Positions 27,309 to 36,808 of a DNA stretch of 39,881 nt are shown in pieces (position 1 is the first letter of the stretch; the number at the start of each line of letters is the position of its first letter). The stretch comes from Candidatus Endomicrobiellum siamense (lineage in GTDB: Bacteria; Elusimicrobiota; Endomicrobiia; Endomicrobiales; Endomicrobiaceae), in contig JAIRXS010000021.1 of the NCBI GenBank assembly GCA_031268145.1, positions 1-39,881 of the forward strand, written 5' to 3'. The position numbers and the translations under genes were made by a program. The notes beneath the pieces were generated by a model, which was not told the origin of the DNA, did not search any database, and was given only the letters and a program-made list of their open reading frames with translations.

Positions 27309-28415
27309 CTATAATAGCTTTTCTACTGCATTTAAAATGTCATTATTAGATATATTTTCTATATCATTTTCTGTCCCACTTTTAATATTTAAAGATATAC
27401 TAATAGCATTTTTATTATTAGGTCCCCAAATTACATTTATTTTTTCTGATATTTTTGAATAATCTAAATACAAAGCAACTGTCTTTTTATTAAAAGCAGA
27501 CGCTATATGCACTATAGAAGTGTCAGGAGTAATAATAATATCAGAGTATCTTATTAAACTAGCGCTGCTTAAAATGGAGTTGAATGAACAAATAAAAATT
27601 TTATTATTTTTTAAAGCATGCAATTTTTTCCTATTTTTTTTATTACAAATTACAAAAATACTACAATCAAATTTTTTCTCTAAATCAGAAATTAAAGATT
27701 GCAACTTATTAAATGAAAAACTTCTATGTTTGCTCGCTGCAAAAGGATTTAAAACTATATTATACCTTGTGGTAGACTTTTTTAATAATTCCTTTGCTGT
27801 GTTATCTTCTAAATCGCTAGTAAACACATCATAATTTAAATTTTGATTATCAATTTTGAAAAATTTTAAAACATATTCATAGCGTTTTGTAATATGTTCA
27901 TTAAAAAAATCTTTATCTATTGATAAATCATAAATATTATATAAATTTTTATAAAAACCTATTAAAACATTAACAGCAACAATACGTAAAATAAGCATAG
28001 GTATAAAGCAAAGTCCGAAAGTATAAAAATCTATGCCTAAAGAAATGTGTTGTCTTCGTAAATTAATATATACTGGCAAATCTCTTAAAAAATTGCCGCT
28101 TATTATATAAGTTAAATCAACATTTTTATTATACTTTAAAATCTCCGCATTATTTTTACCACACAAAACTATAATTTTAATATCAGGATAATGTTTTTTT
28201 ATTTCTCTAAAAATTAATGTAGAAATAACCATATCGCCAATTTTATCGTCATTTCTGAAAACCAAAATTGATTTAATATTCTTAGCATCAAAATCAAATA
28301 TATTAGATTTTCTATATTTTTTATCTAAAATCTTTTTTGCAATATTCTTGCGCAAAGACTTTATCTGTTGCTTAACATAGCGGATCATTAACTCTATATC
28401 CTTGTTTTGCTTCAT
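27309..28415 (-). CDS. Glycosyltransferase family 9
   Basis: A 368-residue heptosyltransferase-family enzyme. A basic N-terminal extension of about 45 residues precedes the family opening IKSILVFRNDDKIGDMVIST, near residues 47-66. VLNPFAASKHRSFS and ITPDTSIVHIASAFNKKTVALY in the C-terminal half form the donor site. The ATG at 28415 has no obvious ribosome site; an in-frame ATG at 28388, preceded by an AGGA/AGAG-rich stretch, is an alternative start that shortens the protein by nine residues. It follows metK by 18 bases and precedes a GT2 gene. It probably adds heptose or a related sugar to core or O-chain. Confidence 0.8.
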   Translation of the reverse strand: MKQNKDIELMIRYVKQQIKSLRKNIAKKILDKKYRKSNIFDFDAKNIKSILVFRNDDKIGDMVISTLIFREIKKHYPDIKIIVLCGKNNAEILKYNKNVDLTYIISGNFLRDLPVYINLRRQHISLGIDFYTFGLCFIPMLILRIVAVNVLIGFYKNLYNIYDLSIDKDFFNEHITKRYEYVLKFFKIDNQNLNYDVFTSDLEDNTAKELLKKSTTRYNIVLNPFAASKHRSFSFNKLQSLISDLEKKFDCSIFVICNKKNRKKLHALKNNKIFICSFNSILSSASLIRYSDIIITPDTSIVHIASAFNKKTVALYLDYSKISEKINVIWGPNNKNAISISLNIKSGTENDIENISNNDILNAVEKLL

Positions 28416-28433
28416 GCTTAGGCAAACTATACT

Positions 28434-29597
28434 TTACTGGTCAATATATTTATGAAATTCTTCAACTTTATTTAAATTTTCCCAAGGAAACTCGTTCCTG
28501 CCAAAGTGCCCATAAGAGGCTGTTTTAGCAAAAATAGGTTTGTGAAGCTGCAAATATTCTGCAATGCCCCTTGGAGCAAGAGGAAAGATTTTTCTAACAA
28601 CAGGTTCTATTTTAAATCCAGGAATTTTACCACTACGATGTGTATCTACCATAACTGAAACAGGTTCTTTTACACCAATAGCATAAGCAAGTTGAACAGT
28701 ACACTTTTGTGCAAAACCAGCAGCTACTATATTTTTTGCTATATGCCTTGCCATATAACAAGCACTTCTGTCAACTTTTGTAGAATCTTTTCCAGAAAAA
28801 GCACCGCCACCATGAGCAGCCATTGCACCATAAGTGTCTACTATTATTTTCCTTCCTGTGAGCCCAGTATCAGCTGCAGGTCCGCCAATAATAAATTTTC
28901 CAGTAGGATTTATATAAATCTTAGTACTTTCATCTATTAATTTACCTAAAATCGGCTCTATAACATAATCAAAAATTTCTTTTTTTGCTTTTTCTATTAT
29001 ATGCTTACCAGTTTTATCTAAAATTGTTTCGGTGTGTTGAGTAGACAAAACAACTGCACTTATCCTTTTTGCCTTCCAATTAGTGTACTCTACAGTAACT
29101 TGAGTTTTACCATCTGGTCCTAAATAGGGCAAAATATTTTTTTTTCTGACATGAGCAAGTCTCATGGAAAGTTTATGAGCTAAAGTTATGGGAAGAGGCA
29201 TGAGCTCCGGAGTTTCTTGACAAGCAAACCCTATCATTAAACCTTGATCTCCTGCCCCTCCATTGTCAACTCCCATGGCAATTTCAGGAGATTGGGTGTT
29301 TATCGTGTCCATTATTGCGCACGTGTGATAATCAAATCCAAACGAAGATCTATCATAACCTATCTTTTTTATTGCACCCTTTATAATTTCTCTTGTATTA
29401 ATTTTTGCCGTTGTTGTAATTTCTCCTCCGACAATAAGAAGACCTTTAGATATAAAAGTTTCACATGCTACTCTAGCTTTTGAATCTTGTTCTAAAATAG
29501 CATCTAAAATAGTGTCTGAGACTATGTCACACACTTTATCCGGATGTCCTTCCGTAACAGATTCAGATGTAAACAAATAACCACTTTGATTTGCCAT
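28434..29597 (-). CDS. metK: S-adenosylmethionine synthetase
   Basis: Makes S-adenosylmethionine from ATP and methionine in the cytoplasm. The 387-residue length is standard. Seen: TEGHPDKVCD near residues 14-23, NGGAGDQGLMIGFACQ near 111-126 and the signature GGGAFSGKDSTKVDRSACYM in the C-terminal third. A strong AGGGGAC ribosome site precedes the ATG at 29597. It is flanked on both sides by sugar-nucleotide and glycosyltransferase genes, so it seems carried inside an envelope operon. Confidence 0.97.
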   Translation of the reverse strand: MANQSGYLFTSESVTEGHPDKVCDIVSDTILDAILEQDSKARVACETFISKGLLIVGGEITTTAKINTREIIKGAIKKIGYDRSSFGFDYHTCAIMDTINTQSPEIAMGVDNGGAGDQGLMIGFACQETPELMPLPITLAHKLSMRLAHVRKKNILPYLGPDGKTQVTVEYTNWKAKRISAVVLSTQHTETILDKTGKHIIEKAKKEIFDYVIEPILGKLIDESTKIYINPTGKFIIGGPAADTGLTGRKIIVDTYGAMAAHGGGAFSGKDSTKVDRSACYMARHIAKNIVAAGFAQKCTVQLAYAIGVKEPVSVMVDTHRSGKIPGFKIEPVVRKIFPLAPRGIAEYLQLHKPIFAKTASYGHFGRNEFPWENLNKVEEFHKYIDQ

Positions 29598-29622
29598 AAA
29601 GTCCCCTTATAACAGAAAATTT

Positions 29623-30660
29623 TTATGCTATTACAGTTTTTTCTTCCATTATTATTGAATCAAATAACGTTATTTGATTTGTAATTAATATATTACTACC
29701 AACAATCGTGTTTATTAGTTTTACATTTTCACCTATTTTTGCAGCTTCCCAAATTACAGCTTTTTCTATTAAACTATTTTCACCTATTTTAACATTACTT
29801 GATATGACACTATAAGGTTTTATATTTGCTCCTGCCTTTATTACAACTTTATCTCCAATATAACAAGGTCCTTGTATTTTAGCAGTTTTATCTATTTTAG
29901 CACTTGAAGATATATACTTATCACCTGAGTTTTTATCAATATCTAAGTCTATTTTAACTTTGCCATCTAAAACATCAAAAATGCCTTTTTTATATTCAAA
30001 TATATTTCCAATATCAGTCCAATATTCGTCCATACAATATCCGTAAATTTTTTCTCTTTTTTGCATTAAAAGAGGAAACAAATCTTTACTAAAATCAAAA
30101 AACTTATCTTTTGGTATAAAATCAAAAATTCTAGGTTCAAATATATAAATGCCTGTGTTTACTTCGTCATTAAAAACATCTCCCCAATACGGTTTTTCCA
30201 CAAAAGATTTAATTTGTCCTGTTTTATCTGTTACAGCTATACCATATTCAAACCTTAAATCTATTTTTTTTAACACTATAGTTGCAATAGATTTTTTTTG
30301 TCTATGAAATTCTAAAGCTTTTTTAAGATTAATATCAGTTAAACCATCACCAGACATGACAACAAAAGTCTCGTCAAAAAAAGATTCGTTTTTTTTAATA
30401 GCGCCTGCAGTACCTAAAAGCTTTTGTTCGTGAGAAAATTTTAAATCTATGCCAAGTTTATTATTTTTAAAATAGTTTGTTATAACTTCACTGCGATAAT
30501 GCACGTTTACACAAGCACTATTAAAACCATATTTTAAAAGATGCAAGAATGTATAATATAAAGCTGGTTTGCCTAAAATAGGAACCATTGTCTTAGGAAC
30601 ATCTGTAGTAAGAGGTCTAAGCCTTGTGCCAATCCCAGCAGCTAAAACAAAAGCTTTCAT
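29623..30660 (-). CDS. Sugar-1-phosphate nucleotidyltransferase with left-handed beta-helix tail
   Basis: A 345-residue enzyme that activates a sugar phosphate to an NDP-sugar. The N-terminal AAGIGTRLRPLTTDVPKTMVP is the Rossmann-like NTP-binding loop; VMSGDGLTDI near residues 98-107 carries the metal Asp, and FVEKP near 152-156 is a family motif. From about 250, hexapeptide repeats of Ile/Val-rich steps (IQGPCYIGDKVVIKAGANI) form a left-handed beta-helix. This resembles mannose-1-phosphate guanylyltransferase or HddC-type heptose activators. The latter is attractive given five GT9 domains nearby, but this is inference. It overlaps the epimerase gene by 4 bases. Confidence 0.82.
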   Translation of the reverse strand: MKAFVLAAGIGTRLRPLTTDVPKTMVPILGKPALYYTFLHLLKYGFNSACVNVHYRSEVITNYFKNNKLGIDLKFSHEQKLLGTAGAIKKNESFFDETFVVMSGDGLTDINLKKALEFHRQKKSIATIVLKKIDLRFEYGIAVTDKTGQIKSFVEKPYWGDVFNDEVNTGIYIFEPRIFDFIPKDKFFDFSKDLFPLLMQKREKIYGYCMDEYWTDIGNIFEYKKGIFDVLDGKVKIDLDIDKNSGDKYISSSAKIDKTAKIQGPCYIGDKVVIKAGANIKPYSVISSNVKIGENSLIEKAVIWEAAKIGENVKLINTIVGSNILITNQITLFDSIIMEEKTVIA

Positions 30661-31586
30661 TTGTTTAAAGCCTCCTTAAAATAGTCCATAGTAATTTTTA
30701 TACCTTTATCCAAACTAATCTTAGGGGTCCAACCTAAAATTTTTTTTGCTTTATTGATATTTAAAAAGCTTTTAAATAACTCACCATCTCTTTTGGGTCT
30801 ACGTATAGCTTTCTTTTTATATCCGTTAACTTTGCTCATAAGATCTACTAGTTTATTAACAGAAGTAGGTTTAGCTGTGCCTATATTTATAATTTCATTC
30901 TTACCATTTGCTAAAGATCTAATATTTGCATCTACAGCGTCAGAAACAAAAACATAGTCTCTTATTTGTTTGCCGTCTCCAAAAACTATAATTTCTTTAT
31001 TTTTAAGCATTCTCTGTGCAAATATTGCAACTACGCCTGCTTCGCCATGAGGGTCTTGCCTTGGTCCAAAAACATTTCCATATCTTAAAATTGTGTATTC
31101 TAAACCATATATCTGAGAATAAAATTTTATATAGTTTTCCACTGAGTTTTTTGCAATACCATATGGAGAAAGAGGACTTGGCATTGAGTTTTCTTTCGGA
31201 GCTACAGATTTACATTCTCCATAAATAGTGCCTCCTGAAGAAGCAAAAATAATTTTCTTAGCTTTTGTTTGCACACATGCACTAAGAATATTAATTGAAC
31301 CTAAAATATTTACATTTACATCAAAAATAGGATCTGTAATAGACTTTCTTACATCAATTTGCGCTGCATGATGTATTACAGCCTGAGGTTTTTCTTGTTT
31401 AAATATATTTATAACTTTTTTTTGATCACAAATATCTGCCTTATAGAATTTAGCTTTTTTATTTACATTTTCCTTTCTTCCAGAAGACAAGTTATCTAAA
31501 ACAATAACTGAATACTCCTTTTCAATTAAAGTATCTACAATATTAGAACCTATAAAACCTGCTCCGCCTGTTACTAAAATTTTCAT
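30657..31586 (-). CDS. NAD-dependent sugar-nucleotide epimerase/dehydratase (extended SDR)
   Basis: A 309-residue extended short-chain dehydrogenase. Seen: TGGAGFIGS near residues 6-14 for NAD binding, SSGGTIYG near 116-123, the catalytic Tyr142-x3-Lys146 in PYGIAK, and RYGNVFGPRQDP downstream. This matches UDP-glucose/UDP-GlcNAc 4-epimerase-like enzymes, but ADP- or GDP-sugar epimerases look alike. It overlaps neighbours by 4 bases on each side (GT9 upstream, nucleotidyltransferase downstream), so the three are translated together and should feed the same glycan. Confidence 0.87.
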   Translation of the reverse strand: MKILVTGGAGFIGSNIVDTLIEKEYSVIVLDNLSSGRKENVNKKAKFYKADICDQKKVINIFKQEKPQAVIHHAAQIDVRKSITDPIFDVNVNILGSINILSACVQTKAKKIIFASSGGTIYGECKSVAPKENSMPSPLSPYGIAKNSVENYIKFYSQIYGLEYTILRYGNVFGPRQDPHGEAGVVAIFAQRMLKNKEIIVFGDGKQIRDYVFVSDAVDANIRSLANGKNEIINIGTAKPTSVNKLVDLMSKVNGYKKKAIRRPKRDGELFKSFLNINKAKKILGWTPKISLDKGIKITMDYFKEALNK

Positions 31587-32785
31587 TTATTTGCCTTTCT
31601 TAAAGTATTTTTTATAATCTCTGCAATAAAACTTGACTTGATTGATTGCATACAAATTGGAGTTTTAAACCCGCGCAAACATCTTTCAAACCATTTGTTT
31701 ATTGTAAAACAATCTCTACAAACATTAGATATGATATTTACATTCTCATCATATCCAACATATTTAGCACTTGAAGGACCAAAAAGAACTACAGACTTAG
31801 TGTCTAAAGCCTTGGCTATATGTACACAACCACAATCTGTATCTATATGAAGTGAAGAGTATTTAATAACAGAACAAAGCTCATCAAAAGATGTTTTGCC
31901 TACTAAATTGATATCTACATACGGCATACATTCGCTTGCTAAACCTATCTGAACTATTTTATATTCAGGCAACATATTTTTTACTTCTTTAAATAATTCT
32001 ATCCATCTGTTTGTTTCCCAAAGATGTGTAGCTGGCAGCATTTGACCAGGAACATAACCCTTATCACCCCAACCATGTTGAAAAGTTATATATTTACTGT
32101 TTTTATTTAAGCTAAATTTAGAGATATCCTGCTCTTTAAAATTTAAAGGCAACGAAATTTTTTTAAAATCTTTGATACCAGCAGTTAGCTTGGCTACATT
32201 GTTAAAATTTAAATCTTTTTTTAAAGCTTTCTTTTGAAAAAAGTACTGGCTATCAAAACTAAATAAATCAGTATATTGTTTTTTTATAGTTTCAAAATCT
32301 TTTTTAAAATTTATTAATGTATTAGTTTTTGATGAGTTTATAGTTAAATCGCAAATGCCGCTTGTAACATTATCACTAGAAAAATAATCTATTATTATGT
32401 CATACTTATTTTTAGAAAGGCCTATAAAATATCTGCCAAAAATAAACCTTATATTTTTTAAATCAGAAAAAAAATATCTATACCTCTTACCATATAAATC
32501 AACAACAGCATCTGGAAACATTTCTAAAATATCAAAAAAAGTATCTTTTTGCCTTAAAACATCTCCTATTCCGCCAGCAATTAGTATTGCAATATATACT
32601 TTTGACATTTTATTCCTAGAAGCAAAAAACTTCAAAGAACTAGGAAAACTTTTTAATGTATCTTTTAAACTTCTCCTGAAGGAAATGTATTTTTTGTTCC
32701 ATGGAATTTTCTTACTTAAATCTGATATCTCTAAATCAGCCTCTTTTAATGATTGAGTATCTTCAGGGCCACAACATATAATCAT
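31583..32785 (-). CDS. Glycosyltransferase family 9, diverged
   Basis: A 400-residue frame whose family region starts near residue 60 with VYIAILIAGGIGDVLRQKD and holds IDTDCGCVHIAKALDTKSVVLFGP near the end, then a Cys-rich tail (CRDCFTINKWFERC). The first 58 residues are not typical of the family. ATG codon 59 (at 32611) has AGGA five bases ahead and may be an internal or the true start. The annotated ATG shares one base with the recA stop (TAATG), which favours coupled translation from 32785. The acceptor sugar is unknown. Confidence 0.75.
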   Translation of the reverse strand: MIICCGPEDTQSLKEADLEISDLSKKIPWNKKYISFRRSLKDTLKSFPSSLKFFASRNKMSKVYIAILIAGGIGDVLRQKDTFFDILEMFPDAVVDLYGKRYRYFFSDLKNIRFIFGRYFIGLSKNKYDIIIDYFSSDNVTSGICDLTINSSKTNTLINFKKDFETIKKQYTDLFSFDSQYFFQKKALKKDLNFNNVAKLTAGIKDFKKISLPLNFKEQDISKFSLNKNSKYITFQHGWGDKGYVPGQMLPATHLWETNRWIELFKEVKNMLPEYKIVQIGLASECMPYVDINLVGKTSFDELCSVIKYSSLHIDTDCGCVHIAKALDTKSVVLFGPSSAKYVGYDENVNIISNVCRDCFTINKWFERCLRGFKTPICMQSIKSSFIAEIIKNTLRKANK

Positions 32786-33858
32786 TACTTATTCTCTTTT
32801 TTTGAATTTTTATAAGTCTTTTCTTTTAGATTAGAAATTTCTGATTTATTTTCTTCAGATTCCTGCAAACCAAAAGCTTTTGCTCTTATTTTTGACTCTA
32901 TTTCATCTGCGATGTTGGAATTTGCTGCTAAAAATATTTTTACATTTTCTCTGCCTTGTCCAAGCCTTTCGCCTTTGTAACTAAAGAAAGCACCCGCTTT
33001 TTCTATTATATTGTCATTTACTCCCATGTCTATTAGATAACCAAATTTATCTACACCCTGTCCGAAAATTATTTCAAACTCTGCTTGTTTAAACGGTGCT
33101 GCAACTTTATTTTTTACTACCTTTACCCTTACTCTATTTCCTAAAACTTCATCTCCTTTTTTAACAGACTCTATTCTTCTAATATCAAGTCTTACAGAAG
33201 AATAAAACTTCAAAGCAAGACCACCTGGGGTCGTTTCAGGACTTCCCCACATAACTCCTATCTTCTGTCTTAATTGATTTATAAACACTATAGATGTTTT
33301 CGATTTTGAAATATTAGAAGTAAATTTTCTAAGAGCCTGACTCATAAGTCTAGCTTGAAGTCCTACAAAAGAATCTCCCATTTCCCCTTCAATCTCAGCT
33401 TTTGGTACAAGAGCAGCAACAGAATCTACAATTATAATATCTACTGCTCCAGAACGTATAAGTTTATCTGCAATTTCAAGACCTTGTTCTCCAGAATCTG
33501 GTTGAGATATTAAAAGATTATCTATATCCACACCTATTTTTTTTGCATAATCTGGATCCATTGCATGTTCTGCATCTATATATGCTGCTATTCCACCAAG
33601 TTTTTGAGTTTGCGCAACCATGCATAAAGCAAGCGTGGTTTTCCCAGAAGATTCTGGTCCATAAATTTCAATTATTCTACCTCTAGGAATACCACCAATC
33701 CCTATAGCAATATCCAAAGGAAGAGCACCTGTAGATATAGACTCTACATTTTCTTTTGCGTGTTTTTCACCAAGTCTCATAATTGCTTCTTTGCCAAAAT
33801 CTTTTTCAATCTGAGATAGCGCCAAATCTAAAGCTTTAAGTTTTTCGTCTTTTACCAT
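32785..33858 (-). CDS. recA: Recombinase RecA
   Basis: A strand-exchange ATPase for recombinational repair. I chose the ATG at 33858 because GGAGG lies just before it; the frame stays open to an ATG at 33882, but that would add eight atypical residues and place the ribosome site inside the gene. This gives 357 residues. Seen: Walker A GPESSGKT at 67-74, [15 protein letters not shown] for Walker [22 protein letters not shown] for loop L2, and an acidic then basic C-terminal tail. It heads a run recA-GT9-epimerase-nucleotidyltransferase-metK, unusual company for a repair gene. No clear SOS operator is seen in the 88 bases before the next upstream gene. Confidence 0.97.
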   Translation of the reverse strand: MVKDEKLKALDLALSQIEKDFGKEAIMRLGEKHAKENVESISTGALPLDIAIGIGGIPRGRIIEIYGPESSGKTTLALCMVAQTQKLGGIAAYIDAEHAMDPDYAKKIGVDIDNLLISQPDSGEQGLEIADKLIRSGAVDIIIVDSVAALVPKAEIEGEMGDSFVGLQARLMSQALRKFTSNISKSKTSIVFINQLRQKIGVMWGSPETTPGGLALKFYSSVRLDIRRIESVKKGDEVLGNRVRVKVVKNKVAAPFKQAEFEIIFGQGVDKFGYLIDMGVNDNIIEKAGAFFSYKGERLGQGRENVKIFLAANSNIADEIESKIRAKAFGLQESEENKSEISNLKEKTYKNSKKENK

Positions 33859-33946
33859 ACTTCCTCCAAAGGTATATAACATATAATTTTTTAAAATTAT
33901 ACATTAAACTATCAATGTCTATTTTATATTAATTATTTTAAATCGA

Positions 33947-35248
33947 TCATATTCTTATAACTTTATTAGATTTAATATTCTTAAAAACATTTCTTGTATC
34001 TATAATAATTTTGGCATTTTTTAAAACTTTTTTATAATCCACATCTGAATGATCTGTAACTATTACAACAACATCAAATCGACTTAAATTATTAAGATTG
34101 TTTAAAGAAGTCAAATTTTTGCCACATCCACAACTTTTTATAGCAGGCACATGAATATCATAATAAAAAACATTGGCCATTTTTTCTATTAATATATTTA
34201 TAATATCTATAGCTGGCGATTCTCTAGCATCAGACACATCTTTTTTGTAAGCTATACCTAAAATTAAAATCTTTGAATTTTTTAAAACTTTAGACTTTAC
34301 ATTTAAAGTATCTTGTAATTTTGAAACGACATAACTTGGCATTTTAGCATTTAAGTCTCCTGCTAAATCTATAAATCTTGAATAAAAATTTATAGTTTTA
34401 AGTTTCCACGACAAATAATGAGGATCCAATGGTATACAATGACCACCTATTCCAGGTCCTGGATAAAAAGGCATAAACCCAAATGGTTTTGTTGATGCCG
34501 CATCTATAATCTCCCAAACATTAAGATTTAACTTGTCGCACATTAAAGCAACTTCATTTACTAAAGCAATATTTACTGCTCTAAATGTATTCTCTAAAAG
34601 TTTTACCATTTCTGCAACTTGAGTAGAAGAAACTTTATGAACTTCTGTAAAAGAAGAATAAACTTTTGCAGCAAGATCAGTACATTTTGCACATATACCA
34701 CCAACAACTTTTGGAGTGTTTCTCATATCAAATTTTTTATTTGATGGATCTATTCTCTCAGGACTAAAAGCTAAAAAGAAATCTTTTCCTACAACTAGAC
34801 CTGTCTCTTCTAGCATTGGAAGTACTAACTCTTCTGTAGTGCCAGGGTAAGTCGTAGACTCTAATACAATAAGTTGCCCTTTTTTTAAAGTCTCTTTAAC
34901 ACATTTTGCTGATTCTAATATATACGAAACATCTGGATCTTTAGACTTTCTTAAAGGCGTCGGTACACAGATAATTAACACGTCCATTTTAGAAAGATTC
35001 TTAAAATTCGAGTCGGCAGAAATTCTTCTAGTTCCAAGCAATTCTTTTAAATTCTTAGAACTTATATCATCAATATAGGACTTTCCGCTATTTATCATTT
35101 TAACTTTAGACTCGTCAATTTCAAAGCCTGTAACACTAAAACCTTGTTTTGCAAGTTGGCAAGATAAAGGCAAGCCCACATACCCTTGTCCTATAATACC
35201 TATTTTTGCATTTTTAGAATCAATTTTTTCAAGCAGATTTTTATACAT
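33947..35248 (-). CDS. UDP-N-acetyl-sugar 6-dehydrogenase (WbpA/WecC family)
   Basis: Oxidises a UDP-HexNAc to the uronic acid in two NAD-dependent steps. The 433-residue length is normal. Seen: GIIGQGYVGLPLS near residues 17-29 for NAD, ESTTYPGTT near 130-138, KLLENTFRAVNIALVNE near 216-232 with the catalytic Lys and Asn, Cys271 in GPGIGGHCIPLDPHYLS, and GIAYKKDVSDARESPA in the C-terminal domain. By motif it fits the WbpA (UDP-GlcNAc 6-dehydrogenase) branch best. Together with the epimerase and nucleotidyltransferase genes nearby it points to a surface polysaccharide with acidic amino sugars. It has its own promoter candidate with a palindrome. Confidence 0.88.
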   Translation of the reverse strand: MYKNLLEKIDSKNAKIGIIGQGYVGLPLSCQLAKQGFSVTGFEIDESKVKMINSGKSYIDDISSKNLKELLGTRRISADSNFKNLSKMDVLIICVPTPLRKSKDPDVSYILESAKCVKETLKKGQLIVLESTTYPGTTEELVLPMLEETGLVVGKDFFLAFSPERIDPSNKKFDMRNTPKVVGGICAKCTDLAAKVYSSFTEVHKVSSTQVAEMVKLLENTFRAVNIALVNEVALMCDKLNLNVWEIIDAASTKPFGFMPFYPGPGIGGHCIPLDPHYLSWKLKTINFYSRFIDLAGDLNAKMPSYVVSKLQDTLNVKSKVLKNSKILILGIAYKKDVSDARESPAIDIINILIEKMANVFYYDIHVPAIKSCGCGKNLTSLNNLNNLSRFDVVVIVTDHSDVDYKKVLKNAKIIIDTRNVFKNIKSNKVIRI

Positions 35249-35277
35249 ATATCCTCATTAAAAATATTTTAGTTTTG

Positions 35278-35306
35278 ATTATATAATTTTTGACATACTT
35301 TGTCAT
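35278..35306 (-). promoter_or_regulatory. Promoter of the nucleotide-sugar dehydrogenase gene, with palindrome
   Basis: On the minus strand ATGACA (35306-35301) and TATAAT (35283-35278) are 17 bases apart, near consensus. The -35 overlaps a perfect inverted repeat, TGACA-N5-TGTCA (35291-35305), positioned where a repressor would block polymerase. The gene starts about 30 bases downstream. Confidence 0.6.
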
Positions 35307-35323
35307 TAACTAGATACTCTTTT

Positions 35324-36799
35324 TTAACTTGTTTGTGATTTTATTGCTATATTATTTATTGCATTAATCAAAAATTGATGTATGTAAATCATTGCAACAG
35401 TATCTTTTGCACAATATTTCAATAAATTTTCTCTTGTTTTTTCTATTTGTTCTTTATCATACATACCTAGCGCCATAAACGCAAAAGAAGCTGCTGCATC
35501 ACCTCCATCACCTATTTCTAAATCCAAGTAGGTTTCCTTGGGTATTAGCACAGGTAAAACCTTTTTTATAGAGCTACGTCCATGAAAATTCAAATTATAA
35601 TAGTTCTTTTTTAAAATTAGCTCCAAATCAACTATTCGCTCAGCTATCTTGTTTAAGCTGCCACTTAAATCTTCAAACAAATTTATAAGTTTTAGTATAG
35701 ATACGCGCTCCGAGTTTGAATAAGTTATAATACTGCCATTTTGTTTTAAATATTCAATAAGTTGTTGCGCAATTTCTCTACGACAATCTCTTGTATGGTC
35801 TGCAATATAGTCATAATGATTTAATATATTTCCCTTCGCATCTGTTTTATCCAAAGAAAATTGCGTTAGTATTTGAGTGTGTGGAGCAATGTTAGGGTAT
35901 AAAGGAATTATTGTTGTCACAGATTCAAAATCAAGATAATAATAAGGCTGTTTTATACTATTTAATTCATCAAATAAAGTATCAGAAATATAATTTATGT
36001 TGGTTAAAACACTATTTTTAACTATTTTTTGCATTTGAGTAAGCTCAAAATCATTTGGAACTTTGTCAATTGTGTCTACTTTAAGCGATATTAGCCCTTC
36101 TATACCAGGAATAGATAGTCTTGGCAAGTCAAAAATATGATTTTTAAGATTGTTACCCATACAAGTATCAAACACAGGGCAATTCTTACAACTTCTCTTT
36201 AAGTACGGTTCTGGCATCTTTTCAGAATTTATATCGCTTAATGCTTGGTTATAAATAGAAAAGAACTCTAAAAGCTTAAGTTCAACTTTTTGTGTAGAAT
36301 CTATCTCTTCAAAAAGGCTGTCTATTTGCATACCCAAACGATAATCACTTGATAAATGTAATATGCTATATTTGGATATGGTTATATTTGCTTTTGATAA
36401 AATCATAGCGGTAAAAGCTATATCATTTGTATATTTTGCTTTATATTTACTACCAGATTTAACTTCAAATAAATGCCACGAGTTTTGGTCAACTCTTTTT
36501 AATATATCTGCTTTTGCATAATATCCTTCAGCTAGAAAATATGCATTACAAATTGCAGATGTCTTACAATCTGTAACAAACTTGCTTGTTTGCAAAAAAA
36601 CATCACTATCGTTATTTTTTTGTACAATAACTGAATCCTTAAAAAGTTGCCGTGCTTTTTGCTTAATAACTTTACTTTCATATATAAGAAAATCGTTGTT
36701 TAAACCTGTGAGTCTTGGTATTTTATTTCTTTTTGTAAGCCAACCAAGTGTAGGACAACTCAGATAGTTTATAAAAACAGCTTTATTTATATATTCCAT
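35324..36799 (-). CDS. Cas4-like PD-(D/E)XK nuclease fused to DUF2779 (DEDD exonuclease-like) domain
   Basis: A 491-residue protein of two nuclease-like modules. The first 215 residues resemble the Cas4/RecB type: LFEVKSGSKYK near 107-117 provides the E-x-K, and Cys15 plus C-x2-C-x5-C near 202-211 could hold an iron-sulphur cluster as in Cas4 and AddB. From about residue 285 the DUF2779 region begins with YYYLDFESVTTIIPLYP (D-x-E motif) and closes with YCAKDTVAM near 462-470 (a late Asp), which is DEDD exonuclease-like. It probably acts on DNA in repair or defence; the biological role is not established. There is no CRISPR array here. It starts 9 bases after the PHP gene ends. Confidence 0.78.
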   Translation of the reverse strand: MEYINKAVFINYLSCPTLGWLTKRNKIPRLTGLNNDFLIYESKVIKQKARQLFKDSVIVQKNNDSDVFLQTSKFVTDCKTSAICNAYFLAEGYYAKADILKRVDQNSWHLFEVKSGSKYKAKYTNDIAFTAMILSKANITISKYSILHLSSDYRLGMQIDSLFEEIDSTQKVELKLLEFFSIYNQALSDINSEKMPEPYLKRSCKNCPVFDTCMGNNLKNHIFDLPRLSIPGIEGLISLKVDTIDKVPNDFELTQMQKIVKNSVLTNINYISDTLFDELNSIKQPYYYLDFESVTTIIPLYPNIAPHTQILTQFSLDKTDAKGNILNHYDYIADHTRDCRREIAQQLIEYLKQNGSIITYSNSERVSILKLINLFEDLSGSLNKIAERIVDLELILKKNYYNLNFHGRSSIKKVLPVLIPKETYLDLEIGDGGDAAASFAFMALGMYDKEQIEKTRENLLKYCAKDTVAMIYIHQFLINAINNIAIKSQTS

Positions 36800-36808
36800 A
36801 TGCAGATG

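Noticed and set aside
32397-32756. Plus-strand frame of 119 codons antisense to a GT9 gene
   Set aside because: Mirror of an AT-rich minus-strand gene, no start signals.
32785-33882. recA starting at the ATG at 33882
   Set aside because: The GGAGG ribosome site lies between that ATG and the one at 33858, and the extra residues are not RecA-like.
33896-33921. TATAAT with TAGACA upstream of recA
   Set aside because: The spacing is only 14 bases, too short for a normal sigma70 promoter; chance TATAAT matches are frequent here.
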